Notes: a model not told the origin generated them from the sequence alone. 34,115 nt of DNA from F23-D06 sp045600525 (GCA_045600525.1 JAZRYC010000119.1:1-34115), one strand, 5' to 3'. Counted from the first letter of the stretch, positions 15,367 through 25,085 are shown. A program made the numbers and translations.

Positions 15367-16959
15367 ATGGATAACAAACATTATAACGGCTGGATTATTT
15401 TCCTTTATTTGCTCATAGCCTTCCTCTTTGGGATATCCGTGGCGGTAAACTTTCTTCCTTCCAAAAAAAGTGCGCCAACAAATTCCAAAACCGCAAAACT
15501 GAATGAGGTGCTGAATTATATTGACAAATATTATGTGGATTCCGTCAATACAGATTCCATCTATGACCAAGCTATTAACGCCATCCTACAGAGTTTGGAT
15601 CCTCATTCCGCCTATTCCACCCAGGAACAGAATAAAACTATGATGGAATCTTTGGAGGGTTCTTTTGAAGGCATCGGAGTGCAGTTCAACATCATGAACG
15701 ACACCGTGATGGTAATTGCCACGATTTCGGGAGGACCATCCGAGAAAGCCGGTCTTCGCGCAGGCGACCGCATCATTTCCGTTAATGACAAGTCCATCGT
15801 GGGAGCCACCAATGACAAAGTCTTTAAGCTGCTGCGCGGGAAAAAGGGAACAAAGGTGAAAGTCGGCATTCGCCGTCCCGGCTTCAAGGAAACCTACAAT
15901 TATGAAATCAAACGCGATGTGATTCCCACTTATACGATTGATGTGGCCTATATGATTGACAAACAAACTGGTTATATCAAAATGAACGAATTTGGCAGCA
16001 CCACGGCGGAAGAGTTTAAAAAAGCATTGCTGAAACTTAAAAGTCAGGGTATGACATCACTGCTGCTCGACCTGCGTGGGAATGCCGGAGGATTTTTAGA
16101 TGCAGCTGTCCAAGTATGCGACGAATTTTTAACCAACAAACAGGAAATTGTTTCCATTGAAGGTCTTAAGGTGCGTCCGGAAGTGATTTACGCCACGAAG
16201 AACGGTTCCTTCCAACAGGGAAAAATTGTTATTCTGATTGATGATTTCAGTGCGTCGGCTTCAGAAATTGTGGCAGGCGCCGTCCAAGACAACGACCGTG
16301 GATTTATCGTAGGACGCCGCTCCTTCGGCAAAGGACTCGTACAACGACAGTTTGATCTCTCCGACCAATCCTCTATCCGACTGACCACAGCCCGCTATCA
16401 TACGCCCAGCGGACGCTGCATTCAGCGCAATTACAAAAACGGCACGGAAGCCTATTATGAAGAACTCTACGATAGATACCTACATGGGGAAATGGAATAT
16501 GCTGACAGCATAAAGCTGGATAAAAAAGAAGCATACAGAACAGTAGGTGGTCGTACCGTATATGGTGGTGGCGGCATTATGCCGGATTATTTCGTACCTA
16601 TCCCCAAGGGAAACCAATTGGATGGATACTATCAAATTGCCAATTCTGCAGCATTGGTGCAATTCTGCTTCCATTATGCCAACGAGAACAAGGAGTCTTT
16701 GAAAAAACAATTTGCCACCAAACAACAGTATATCTCTGCCATGACAGTGTCCGATGCGCTACTCAACCAAGTGATTGCCTACTATGTCAAACTGTCAAAA
16801 CAAAAAGCACCGGTAATGACAGCCGAATCCAAAAAGGAACTCAAAGTATGGACGAAAGCACTCATTGGCCGCAATCTCTACGGCGACGATTGCTTCTATC
16901 CGGTCATCAACCAAACAGACCCCGTCATTCTTAAAGCTTTACAAGTAATAAAGAAATAA
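15367..16959 (+). CDS. S41-family C-terminal processing protease (CtpA-like)
   Basis: A 530-aa protease anchored by an N-terminal membrane segment (residues 8-29), so the body lies in the periplasm. A PDZ domain at about 100-185 (GIGVQFN, GPSEKAGLRAGDRIISVN) precedes the S41 catalytic domain. The nucleophile is Ser297 in DDFSASASE and the general base is Lys322 in RRSFGKG, the Ser-Lys dyad of the family. The segment LLLDLRGNAGG (232-242) is the conserved substrate-binding strand. About 150 residues follow the catalytic domain. It starts 17 nt after the DAHP synthase stop and is followed by a bidirectional terminator. Confidence 0.95.
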   Translation: MDNKHYNGWIIFLYLLIAFLFGISVAVNFLPSKKSAPTNSKTAKLNEVLNYIDKYYVDSVNTDSIYDQAINAILQSLDPHSAYSTQEQNKTMMESLEGSFEGIGVQFNIMNDTVMVIATISGGPSEKAGLRAGDRIISVNDKSIVGATNDKVFKLLRGKKGTKVKVGIRRPGFKETYNYEIKRDVIPTYTIDVAYMIDKQTGYIKMNEFGSTTAEEFKKALLKLKSQGMTSLLLDLRGNAGGFLDAAVQVCDEFLTNKQEIVSIEGLKVRPEVIYATKNGSFQQGKIVILIDDFSASASEIVAGAVQDNDRGFIVGRRSFGKGLVQRQFDLSDQSSIRLTTARYHTPSGRCIQRNYKNGTEAYYEELYDRYLHGEMEYADSIKLDKKEAYRTVGGRTVYGGGGIMPDYFVPIPKGNQLDGYYQIANSAALVQFCFHYANENKESLKKQFATKQQYISAMTVSDALLNQVIAYYVKLSKQKAPVMTAESKKELKVWTKALIGRNLYGDDCFYPVINQTDPVILKALQVIKK

Positions 16960-16976
16960 GCATACACCATAAATAG

Positions 16977-17005
16977 AAAAAGGCGACCAAACGGCCGCCT
17001 TTTTT
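16977..17005. terminator. Bidirectional terminator between the S41 protease and POT transporter genes
   Basis: AAGGCG-A-CC pairs with GG-C-CGCCTT around an AAAC loop, with one internal mismatch. A-runs on one side and T-runs on the other give a U-tract in both directions. It lies between two convergent genes. Confidence 0.85.
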
Positions 17006-17024
17006 GTTATGGAAAATCTAATAA

Positions 17025-18677
17025 TTATTCAGTAACTCTTTCCAGCCACTTCACCATACCGAGCATGACACCCATGGAGACAAGGCAGATAGCCAAGAAT
17101 ACAATCCAGCAGTACTTGATTGGCCAAGCGTTATACATAACCGGTCCGATCCAGATCATCAAGTTACCAATAGCCGTAGCACCGAGCCACAAACCCTGGC
17201 AGAGACCTACCATGTGACGAGGAGCCACTTTGGAAACGAATGACAGACCCAGCGGAGAAATGAACAACTCAGCTACCGTCAGGAAGAAATAGGTGGCAAT
17301 CAAAATCCAAGGAGCAGCTTTTGACAAACCTGCAGCTGCCATCTGTGCAGCGTCCATAGCGCGAAATTCCGTACCAGAAGGATAGTTGTGAACGATGGAG
17401 ATGATGGTCAGGAACAGATAGGCACATCCGGCAATACCCATACCGATGGCGATTTTACGCGGAGTAGAGATAGCTTTTCCTTTACGTGCCAATGCTGCAA
17501 ATGCCAACATGATAATAGGAGTAAGTACAATTACGAAGAATGGGTTCACCAACTGCCAGATTTCCGGTGCAATGGAATCGGTTTGGACGAAATCGCGAGC
17601 AAACACGGATAAGGACTGACCATTTTGGTGGAAGGACAACCAGAAGAATATAGCAATGCCAAGCACGGCAAACAAAGCGTAAAGACGTTGTTTGATTTCT
17701 TTTGCCATAGCTTGTTTTTCTTCAGCCGTATATTCAACCACTTCGGATTTTTCTTTCTTAACAGGTTGCGGGAAGTTTTTCTTGGTGCACAAGAAAATAG
17801 TGAGGGATATCAACATAGCAATCACAGATGCGATGAATGCGAAGTGAACGCCGGTGTTGAAAACAGTAATGTAGTCGGAGCAGAATGCCGTATAGTCTGT
17901 GATGGCAGCACCGTTAGTAGCCAGGGCAGCCGTTTCGGTGAACTTTTGGGTCAGTTGGCCATCTGCCAAATATTGGTGGCAGAGAGCAGACATGTCGGCA
18001 TTGTAAACGAAGTTGTGGGCGTTCAGCCACCATTGACGAACGGCAGGAGCAATCAGCGGGGCAAATACACCACCGATGTTGATGAAAACGTAGAAAATCT
18101 GGAAACCGGAGTCACGACGATCTTTAGCAACTTTGAGGGCCTCAGGACCTTCTTTAGCGGCTTCTGCTTCGTATTCATCATACATCTTACCTACGATAGC
18201 CTGCAAGTTTCCTTTGAACAAACCGTTACCAAAGGCAATACAGAGCAATGCTATACAGGTGAAGATCAAAATAGACCACCACTGACCATTACCGTCAACG
18301 ATAAGACCGTTGGTTTTGCTGAACAAAGGAATAGCCAATGCCACATAACCGAGAGACATGATAATCAAACCCCATTGAATGGTCTTGTTGTAATTCTGGG
18401 TTTTGTCGGCAATAATACCGCCCACCAAACTCAGCACATAAATGCCGAAATAGAAAACGGAATAGATAAGGCCGGCCGTACCATCGGGCAAACCGAATTT
18501 TGAAACTAAGAAGAGCAATAAGATGGCGTTCATAATATAGTAGCCGAAACGCTCTCCCATATTACTCAATGCAGCGGCAATAAGCCCTTTGGGGTGATTT
18601 CTTTTTGCCACAATCACGTAGTACACCAAGAAAGGTACCACGACGCAGAGGCAAATTAAAAAGATTGTTAATAACAT
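17025..18677 (-). CDS. POT-family proton-dependent oligopeptide transporter
   Basis: A 550-aa inner-membrane transporter of the MFS/POT family with about 12-14 hydrophobic segments. The family signature near the first helix reads NMGERFGYY (39-47), GGIIADKT is at about 87-94, and a long central cytoplasmic region around residues 300-330 is lysine/glutamate rich. A later WLSFHQNGQSLSVFARDF and FISPLGLSFVSKVAP are typical of POT proteins. The canonical E1xxE2R motif is NxxER here, with Asn39 replacing the first glutamate. It imports di- and tripeptides with protons in characterised relatives. It lies 42 nt downstream of trxA on the same strand. Confidence 0.95.
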   Translation of the reverse strand: MLLTIFLICLCVVVPFLVYYVIVAKRNHPKGLIAAALSNMGERFGYYIMNAILLLFLVSKFGLPDGTAGLIYSVFYFGIYVLSLVGGIIADKTQNYNKTIQWGLIIMSLGYVALAIPLFSKTNGLIVDGNGQWWSILIFTCIALLCIAFGNGLFKGNLQAIVGKMYDEYEAEAAKEGPEALKVAKDRRDSGFQIFYVFINIGGVFAPLIAPAVRQWWLNAHNFVYNADMSALCHQYLADGQLTQKFTETAALATNGAAITDYTAFCSDYITVFNTGVHFAFIASVIAMLISLTIFLCTKKNFPQPVKKEKSEVVEYTAEEKQAMAKEIKQRLYALFAVLGIAIFFWLSFHQNGQSLSVFARDFVQTDSIAPEIWQLVNPFFVIVLTPIIMLAFAALARKGKAISTPRKIAIGMGIAGCAYLFLTIISIVHNYPSGTEFRAMDAAQMAAAGLSKAAPWILIATYFFLTVAELFISPLGLSFVSKVAPRHMVGLCQGLWLGATAIGNLMIWIGPVMYNAWPIKYCWIVFLAICLVSMGVMLGMVKWLERVTE

Positions 18678-18719
18678 AAGAATTGAATATTTTAGTTAAT
18701 GAATAAATGAAACTTCAAA

Positions 18720-19034
18720 CTACTTATACATTTCGATTTTCTCAACGATGCTCTCTTTAGGAACACGACCTACGAGGGTGTCCTTCAATTCACCACCTTT
18801 GACGAAAACCAACATTGGGATGTTCATCACGCCGAATTGGACGGCGATATCGTTATTTTCATCCACATCACATTTTCCAATGACGACTTTGCCCTCATAT
18901 TCGGTGGCTAATTCATCAATGGTTGGAGCCAACGCCTTGCAGGGTCCACACCAAGGTGCCCAGAAGTCTATTACTACCAATTGATCACCGCTTACCAGTG
19001 ATTCGAAATTACTTGAGTCAATTGCTAATGCCAT
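18720..19034 (-). CDS. trxA: Thioredoxin
   Basis: A 104-aa cytoplasmic thioredoxin with active site WCGPC at residues 28-32 and the expected cis-proline segment MNIPML. The full thioredoxin fold is present and there is no signal peptide. It reduces disulphides in ribonucleotide reductase and other proteins. It is transcribed divergently from purA and followed after 42 nt by the POT transporter gene. Confidence 0.97.
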   Translation of the reverse strand: MALAIDSSNFESLVSGDQLVVIDFWAPWCGPCKALAPTIDELATEYEGKVVIGKCDVDENNDIAVQFGVMNIPMLVFVKGGELKDTLVGRVPKESIVEKIEMYK

Positions 19035-19074
19035 AATTAATGATATTTAAGTTAATATACTTTATTGAAGGCGG

Positions 19075-19082
19075 CAAAGATA
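19075..19082 (-). promoter_or_regulatory. -7 promoter box of trxA
   Basis: TATCTTTG on the minus strand, 41 nt upstream of the trxA ATG. TTGTTC lies about 18 nt further upstream as a -33-like element. Confidence 0.6.
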
Positions 19083-19119
19083 ATAAAAAATGAACAAGCC
19101 ATAGAATGGATTTTTAATG

Positions 19120-19127
19120 TATCTTTG
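19120..19127 (+). promoter_or_regulatory. -7 promoter box of purA
   Basis: TATCTTTG, 48 nt upstream of the purA ATG, in the 140-bp divergent trxA-purA intergenic region. Both boxes have the identical sequence. Confidence 0.6.
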
Positions 19128-19174
19128 CGCCGCTTTCTGCAAACGTGAAATATATTCTATAACCTTTTATAAAT

Positions 19175-20446
19175 ATGAAAATTGACATTTTACTCGGACT
19201 TCAATGGGGAGACGAAGGAAAAGGAAAAATCGTGGATGTAGTAACCCCTAAATATGATGTGGTGGCACGCTTTCAAGGTGGTCCCAACGCAGGACACTCC
19301 CTTGAATTCAACGGAATCAGACACGTTCTCCACATTATCCCATCGGGTATTTTCCATAAAGACAAGGTCAATATCATTGGCAACGGCGTTGTCATCGACC
19401 CCATTATTTTTGAAGAGGAAATCAACGCCCTGGTTGATCTGGGTTTGAAACCCACCGATAATTTGTTTATTTCCAAAAAAGCGCACCTGATCTTACCGAC
19501 ACACAAACTATTGGATGCCGCATACGAATCCAAGAAAGGCGATCAGAAAATAGGTTCCACGCTCAAGGGTATTGGCCCCACCTATACAGACAAAACCGCA
19601 CGCACGGGGCTCCGCGTATGCGATATCCTTTCCCCTAATTTCATGGATAAATACCATCAGGCCCTCGAAGCCCATAAGGAAATCCTCAACCAATACCACT
19701 TTGATTATAGCACATTGCTACCAGAACTGGACAGCAAGTGGATAGCAGCCCTGAACACCCTCAAACAATTTACATTTATTGATAGCGAATATTCCTTATA
19801 CGACTACGTTCAACAGGAAAAATCCATATTGGCGGAAGGCGCACAGGGCACACTCCTAGATGTGGAATTCGGTGCCTATCCGTTTGTGACCTCTTCCAAT
19901 ACCATTGCCGCAGGAGCCTTCACCGGCCTAGGCATGGATCCCCATTATGCTGGAAAGGTCATCGGCATCGTGAAAGCTTATTGCACCCGCGTGGGCAGCG
20001 GTCCGTTCCCCACGGAATTGTTTGACGCCACCGGCGAATTGCTTCGCAAACAGGGAAATGAATATGGTGCCACCACCGGACGTCCACGCCGCTGTGGATG
20101 GCTGGACCTTGTGGCCCTCAAATACGCCATTATGATTAACGGCGTCACCGATATCGCACTCACTAAAGCCGATGTCATGGATAACTTTGACTCTATCAAT
20201 ATATGTACGGCATACAAGGTGGACGGCGAAACAACCTCCCGCATGCCGTCACGCTCTGATGCCGTCATCGAACCCATCTACACAACACTCAAAGGTTGGA
20301 ATACCGATATCAGCCAATGCAAATCCTTTGATGAACTTCCTCAGACTTTCAAAGACTACATCCGCTTTATTGAAGAAGAAACCCATACGAAGGTCTCCAT
20401 CGTTTCCGTTGGTCCCGATCGGGACGCCACGATTTTCAGAGACTAA
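19175..20446 (+). CDS. purA: Adenylosuccinate synthase
   Basis: A 423-aa enzyme that forms adenylosuccinate from IMP and aspartate with GTP in AMP synthesis. The GTP/Mg P-loop GDEGKGK is at residues 12-18. The IMP-binding GNGVVID, LKGIGPTYTDK, AEGAQGTLLDVEFGAYPFVTSSNT and TTGRPRRCGWLDL segments are intact. Full family length. The next gene, encoding a secreted TldE-like protein, starts 12 nt after its stop, so that protein is probably read through from the purA promoter. Confidence 0.98.
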   Translation: MKIDILLGLQWGDEGKGKIVDVVTPKYDVVARFQGGPNAGHSLEFNGIRHVLHIIPSGIFHKDKVNIIGNGVVIDPIIFEEEINALVDLGLKPTDNLFISKKAHLILPTHKLLDAAYESKKGDQKIGSTLKGIGPTYTDKTARTGLRVCDILSPNFMDKYHQALEAHKEILNQYHFDYSTLLPELDSKWIAALNTLKQFTFIDSEYSLYDYVQQEKSILAEGAQGTLLDVEFGAYPFVTSSNTIAAGAFTGLGMDPHYAGKVIGIVKAYCTRVGSGPFPTELFDATGELLRKQGNEYGATTGRPRRCGWLDLVALKYAIMINGVTDIALTKADVMDNFDSINICTAYKVDGETTSRMPSRSDAVIEPIYTTLKGWNTDISQCKSFDELPQTFKDYIRFIEEETHTKVSIVSVGPDRDATIFRD

Positions 20447-20458
20447 TCCCATCTGCCT

Positions 20459-23400
20459 ATGCGACTGCTCCGCTCCGTTTTCGCGATGCTTGTTGCCTGC
20501 CTGATGTCTGTATGCATCGGTCACGCCCAATCGTCAATGGAAGACGATGCGCTGATTGCGCTTTTACATAACCAGATGTCCGAACTGTATAGGCAATACC
20601 AGGCAAAGAACATCCCTGTATGTAAAATGTCGTTTTCCGTTGTGTACCGCGCCGATGCGGAACTCTCTTCTTCCATGGGAAGTATAATGGAACATTATGA
20701 AACCGACAAATGTTTCTTCTCTATTCAAATGTGGGCGGGCGATAGCCAAAAAGGAAATGTGGTGGAAGGAAGAACCAGTGGATCTGAAGTGCTCATTCCC
20801 ATAGATTTCAACGAGAAGGCCATCTCATCCGTCATTGTCCGTGAAACGGAAAAAGTCTATAGGGATGTTTCTGAGCGTTACCAAAAACTTGTCTTGCAAC
20901 AAGAGCTGGGACTCGAAAACATTCCTTTCACAGACTGCCCTTCCGATTATCCCAAACAAAATAAAGAAGCCTACCCCAAAAACCAAGACCTGTGTCTGAC
21001 ACAATGGGAACAACGCCTAAACGAATGTACAAAAGTTTGGAACTCGTTTGATTTGGTAGAAGAGGGAACGGCTACCCTGCATTATACGTTTATTCGCAAA
21101 TATATTTTCGATAGTGATGGTACAGAAAATATCACCAACCACCATTCCTCTGTTTTAACGTTGCAGGCTTCGCAACGAACAGCAGATGAAAAATGGGTTT
21201 CTGTCCATAAATCTTTTCAGGCCGAATATCCCAACGACTTGCCGTCAGCGCCCTCCATCATTCAAGAGGAGACCCTATTACAGGAAAAACTGCAAAACCT
21301 GACAGAGGCGCCGACTGGCCAAAAGGCGGTTTGCCCTGTTTTGGTGACGGAAGAAGCTGCAGGAAAATTACTCTATCAACTTTACCATATTCAAGACTTT
21401 TCGACAGAGGCCCATTTCCCCTTGCTGTTGGAAAAAGAAACAGAGTCCTTCATCGTATCGGCCCGTACCCCCTTATCCGAGCAAAACCTCTATCTATTGA
21501 TGAAAGAGGAACTGCAACAACAAAACGCGCCCTTCGGTTATTGGATTCGTTCATGGAAGAATATTTCCATGGAAAATGGTGTATTTTATGCCTATCCTCA
21601 AGAAATATGCAAGGTGTTCGCAGACGAACGTCGCGATGAATTGGTTTCTGAAATGATGGTCTCTATCTCTCCGACTATGTTAGAAACACAGATAATTGCT
21701 GCTGGCAGCACTCGGTACTGTGTGGTTGAGACAGATGTTCCGTTTGATAAAACACCTTTTCAGTGCTGTGCTCCCTCTTTCCTCATTCGGCAAGTGGAGG
21801 CGGCTCCATGCGAATCATCGCCCAAAAAACCACGCCTTATATCCAAAGTTGAGCCCCTAGCGAATGCCGTGGAGGATATTTTTCCCGAAATACTGGCAAA
21901 AGCCGTCCATGATGAAATGACAGCCATTTTACAGGACACCTCCCTACAACTGCCACCATACGAAATAGAATACCTGATAACAGATGCTCAAATAATGACC
22001 GCCAAAAGCATGGGCGGCAGCTTGATGGAATCTTACGAATATCCCATCAGAAACGTGGAATCCAAAATCTGGGTGGGCAGCGATCGACTGAATAACGATA
22101 ATTTCTCTTTGAATAAAATAGTTGCTGCGCCAACGAATAACATTCCTTTGGATAATAATTATCAGAACATTCGACGTGCTCTTCATTCATCAATGGAAAT
22201 TCCCTATCGCAACGCCCTCGTAAATTATCATATAAAGGAACAAATAAGACAACAACAAACCTATTTCCCCTTACACACCAAATACAGAGATCGTTCTCAC
22301 ATTGCCCGGAAAACTTCTTTATCAAATATTGCAGATCATCCGATCAACCTGCAAATGCTGAACCAGCTGGCTTCTGAATGTGCCTATGCGCTTGCACAGG
22401 ATACTGCGAGGAATGAGCTACTGACCTTTTCAGAAGCCGACGTCTATGCTTATACGGCATGGGCTCATTTCTTTTCCAGTACAGAAGTTCAATATGAACA
22501 ACCTTTCAACCTGATAAAAATACAACTGTCGGCAGAAACCAAAAATGCGTCAGGAGAAACCATCTCTGATTGTAAAGTCCTATTCTTCAACCAACTACCC
22601 TCTTTTGAAGAAATAAAGACCGAAGTGGATAATATGCTTCAACACCTCTGGGAAATGCGTGCGGCAGATAAGATCACGGAGTATTATCATGGTCCGGTGT
22701 TGTTCTGCGGCGAAGCTTCTGCACAATTGTTCGCACACGCCTTTTTGGAAGGAGACCCCTCTTTGATCGCTTCACCTTCTCCTATGGGTAGCAATGGAGA
22801 AGAAGGAATATTTTCATCCAATCTTTGGAATACACAGGTGGGGAAAAAGGTCGTTGGCAATATCGTGAATATCCAAGCCGTATATGATTGGACCGAAAGA
22901 GAGAGAGCCTCTTTAATTGGTTATTATGATATGGACGCGGACGGGTCCGATGTCCCAAAGACTACTGAACTCATCAAAAATGGAGTGCTGAATGACTTAC
23001 TTTCCAATCGCACTCCTTCAAAAGCGGAAAAATACAGCAATGGACATCAGCGATTGGCCTTATCGGAGGATCGATTGGTCTCCATGTGTGGAGCTGGCGT
23101 ACTGGAAATGTCCTGCGACAAAGCAGTCGGAGAAAAGGCTATGGAAAGCGAACTTTGTCGGCTGGCACGCGCCAAAGGTTACAAATATGCCTACGCGATA
23201 GAGAAACTTGCTGACAGGAATATGAATGTTTCCGATTCTTCCTGCACATTTCCAGTTTACCTGTATAGGATAAACGTAGTAACGGGTAAAAAGGAAGCGG
23301 TTCGTTCAGCGCGACTTTCAAATGCCGATGCCAATTTGTTTCGTGATTTGCTTATGTCATCCAAAAACATCCAAAATTATAACACCTTGGTAAACGGACA

Positions 23401-23509
23401 GGAACATTGTCAGGGCAGCGCGCGATTTCCTCTGTCGGGTATCCCGTGCAGCGTGGTAATTCCCAAGTTGCTTTTATTTGACAATGTGGAAATTTTGCCC
23501 GAACAATAA
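20459..23509 (+). CDS. Secreted duplicated TldD/PmbA (TldE)-like protein
   Basis: A 1016-aa exported protein with a signal peptide (about residues 1-23). The C-terminal half (about 480-1016) follows the TldD/PmbA plan: an N-terminal domain with SMGGSLMESYEYP and VWVG-like IWVGSDRLNN, then HGPVLFCGEASAQLFAHAFLEGD (744-766), GYYDMDADGS, LIKNGVLNDLLSNRTPS and YSNGHQR (821-865). Residues 30-310 look like a degenerate copy: SSMGSIMEHYE, IQMWAGDSQKG, and KAVCPVLVTEEAAGKLLYQL. The HExxxH zinc motif of TldD is missing; that region reads QLFAHA, so this resembles the catalytically inert TldE/PmbA partner. Secretion and duplication are unusual for the family. Function unknown. Confidence 0.72.
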   Translation: MRLLRSVFAMLVACLMSVCIGHAQSSMEDDALIALLHNQMSELYRQYQAKNIPVCKMSFSVVYRADAELSSSMGSIMEHYETDKCFFSIQMWAGDSQKGNVVEGRTSGSEVLIPIDFNEKAISSVIVRETEKVYRDVSERYQKLVLQQELGLENIPFTDCPSDYPKQNKEAYPKNQDLCLTQWEQRLNECTKVWNSFDLVEEGTATLHYTFIRKYIFDSDGTENITNHHSSVLTLQASQRTADEKWVSVHKSFQAEYPNDLPSAPSIIQEETLLQEKLQNLTEAPTGQKAVCPVLVTEEAAGKLLYQLYHIQDFSTEAHFPLLLEKETESFIVSARTPLSEQNLYLLMKEELQQQNAPFGYWIRSWKNISMENGVFYAYPQEICKVFADERRDELVSEMMVSISPTMLETQIIAAGSTRYCVVETDVPFDKTPFQCCAPSFLIRQVEAAPCESSPKKPRLISKVEPLANAVEDIFPEILAKAVHDEMTAILQDTSLQLPPYEIEYLITDAQIMTAKSMGGSLMESYEYPIRNVESKIWVGSDRLNNDNFSLNKIVAAPTNNIPLDNNYQNIRRALHSSMEIPYRNALVNYHIKEQIRQQQTYFPLHTKYRDRSHIARKTSLSNIADHPINLQMLNQLASECAYALAQDTARNELLTFSEADVYAYTAWAHFFSSTEVQYEQPFNLIKIQLSAETKNASGETISDCKVLFFNQLPSFEEIKTEVDNMLQHLWEMRAADKITEYYHGPVLFCGEASAQLFAHAFLEGDPSLIASPSPMGSNGEEGIFSSNLWNTQVGKKVVGNIVNIQAVYDWTERERASLIGYYDMDADGSDVPKTTELIKNGVLNDLLSNRTPSKAEKYSNGHQRLALSEDRLVSMCGAGVLEMSCDKAVGEKAMESELCRLARAKGYKYAYAIEKLADRNMNVSDSSCTFPVYLYRINVVTGKKEAVRSARLSNADANLFRDLLMSSKNIQNYNTLVNGQEHCQGSARFPLSGIPCSVVIPKLLLFDNVEILPEQ

Positions 23510-23559
23510 AAAAGTTGAAAAAAAATAAAAAGACGAATGCATGTATAGGGATATTTCTC

Positions 23560-23567
23560 TATTTTTG
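23560..23567 (+). promoter_or_regulatory. -7 promoter box of pyrBI
   Basis: TATTTTTG, 53 nt upstream of the pyrB ATG. It fits the TAnnTTTG consensus. No attenuator hairpin is evident in the short leader. Confidence 0.6.
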
Positions 23568-23619
23568 CAATGTTTTTGTGGGGAAGAATGATTCAGACAA
23601 TAATTAAAAACCATATACA

Positions 23620-24543
23620 ATGTTAAAGAATAGATGCCTGATAGACCCGTCGGATTTCACACGCGAAGAATTTCGTGAGATTTTTGATTTGGCACATCAA
23701 ATTATTGCAGATCCGAAGAAATACAGTAAGAGTTGCGAAGGTAGAATCCTGGCAACTCTTTTTTATGAACCAAGCACACGTACCCGCTTGAGCTTTGAAA
23801 CCGCCATGCTGCGCCTTGGCGGACAGGTGATTGGCTTTTCCGAGGCCAGTTCCTCTTCCACGGCAAAGGGCGAAAGTATTGCGGATACGCTTCGCACCGT
23901 GGAATGCTATGCGGATATCGCCGCCATGCGTCATCCTAAGGAAGGTGCTCCCCGCTTGGCTTCCCACTATATCCACATGCCGTTGATCAATGCCGGCGAC
24001 GGCGGCCATCAGCATCCGACCCAAACCCTCACGGATATTCTTACTATTGAAAGACTACGCGGCGGCGTGGAAAACAAAACCTATGGTTTCTGCGGCGACT
24101 TGAAATTCGGACGCACCGTCCATTCTTTAATCAAATTCCTCAGCAACTACGAAGGCGTCAAATTTATCCTCATATCTCCCGATGAGTTGAAGGTTCCGGA
24201 ATATATCCGCGAAGAAGTCATTAAGAAAAAGAACATCCCATTCATGGAAGTAGATAAAATGGAACCTTACATGAACCAAATGGACTTCCTCTATATGACC
24301 CGCGTGCAACGCGAACGATTCTTCAATGAAGAAGACTATATTCGCTTGAAGGACAGATTCATTCTCGATGCCGAAAAAATGACCTACGCCCGCCCCGACA
24401 CCTACATTCTTCACCCACTGCCTCGCGTGAATGAAATCAGCGTCGAAGTCGATAGCGACCCGCGCGCCCAATACTTCAATCAGGCTAAAAACGGCATGTT
24501 CGTTCGTATGGCCCTTATCTTGAAACTTTTAGGTATTTATTAA
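23620..24543 (+). CDS. pyrB: Aspartate carbamoyltransferase catalytic chain
   Basis: A 307-aa cytoplasmic enzyme that joins carbamoyl phosphate and aspartate, the committed step of pyrimidine synthesis. The carbamoyl phosphate site FYEPSTRTRLSFE is at residues 48-60. A KGES loop (87-90), MRHPKEGAP, the GDGGHQHPTQ substrate segment and the aspartate-binding HPLPRVNEI are all present. It is followed after 12 nt by pyrI, so the catalytic and regulatory chains are co-expressed as in the enterobacterial holoenzyme. Confidence 0.98.
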   Translation: MLKNRCLIDPSDFTREEFREIFDLAHQIIADPKKYSKSCEGRILATLFYEPSTRTRLSFETAMLRLGGQVIGFSEASSSSTAKGESIADTLRTVECYADIAAMRHPKEGAPRLASHYIHMPLINAGDGGHQHPTQTLTDILTIERLRGGVENKTYGFCGDLKFGRTVHSLIKFLSNYEGVKFILISPDELKVPEYIREEVIKKKNIPFMEVDKMEPYMNQMDFLYMTRVQRERFFNEEDYIRLKDRFILDAEKMTYARPDTYILHPLPRVNEISVEVDSDPRAQYFNQAKNGMFVRMALILKLLGIY

Positions 24544-24555
24544 AATCGTAAGAAG

Positions 24556-24990
24556 ATGTTAGAAATCAACAGTATAGAAAAAGGTATCGTCATTGACCAT
24601 ATCAAGGCTGGCTATGGAATCACGGTGTTTAACCACCTTCATTTGGACAAAGCCGATTACAATGTAGCCCTTATTATGAATGCCTATAGTCAGAAAATGG
24701 GCAAAAAGGACATTATTAAAATCAACAACGTCATAGATATCAATTATGACTTTTTAGGTCTCATTGATCCCGATGCCACGGTCAACATCATTGAAGATGG
24801 TAAGACTGTCAAAAAGGTCAAATTGGAAGTTCCCGAAAAGGTGACTAACATTATCCGATGCAAAAATCCTCGCTGCGTTACCTCCGTTGAAAACTATTTC
24901 GACCAAGTGTTTCATTTGGTAGATAAGGAAAAACGCTCCTATCGTTGCGAGTATTGTGACGACATTGTTATCCCCTACCCGAACAAATAG
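24556..24990 (+). CDS. pyrI: Aspartate carbamoyltransferase regulatory chain
   Basis: A 144-aa subunit. The nucleotide-binding N-terminal domain runs to about residue 95. The zinc domain has four cysteines, Cys102 and Cys107 (CKNPRC) and Cys131 and Cys134 (CEYC), that anchor the catalytic trimer. It confers allosteric control by CTP and ATP on the pyrB product in characterised enzymes. Last gene of the pyrBI unit; a weak GTTGAA/TTCAAC hairpin follows but no strong terminator. Confidence 0.97.
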   Translation: MLEINSIEKGIVIDHIKAGYGITVFNHLHLDKADYNVALIMNAYSQKMGKKDIIKINNVIDINYDFLGLIDPDATVNIIEDGKTVKKVKLEVPEKVTNIIRCKNPRCVTSVENYFDQVFHLVDKEKRSYRCEYCDDIVIPYPNK

Positions 24991-25061
24991 TACTTTAATA
25001 CATTAGTATTCAAGAGGTTGAAAAATATTCAACACGCCCTTGTTTTTTCGGGAAAAGATTG

Positions 25062-25069
25062 TATTTTTG
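25062..25069 (+). promoter_or_regulatory. -7 promoter box of tRNA-Cys
   Basis: TATTTTTG, 16 nt upstream of the mature tRNA 5' end. TTG sequences in the -33 region are present about 20 nt further upstream. Confidence 0.6.
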
Positions 25070-25085
25070 CAGCCTCTTAACGCAG

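Noticed and set aside
17625..18503. A 292-codon open frame antisense to the POT transporter
   Set aside because: The minus strand is a full-length transporter; the antisense translation has no domain.
20459..23509. Active zinc metalloprotease of the TldD type
   Set aside because: The expected HExxxH is absent, so protease activity is not claimed.
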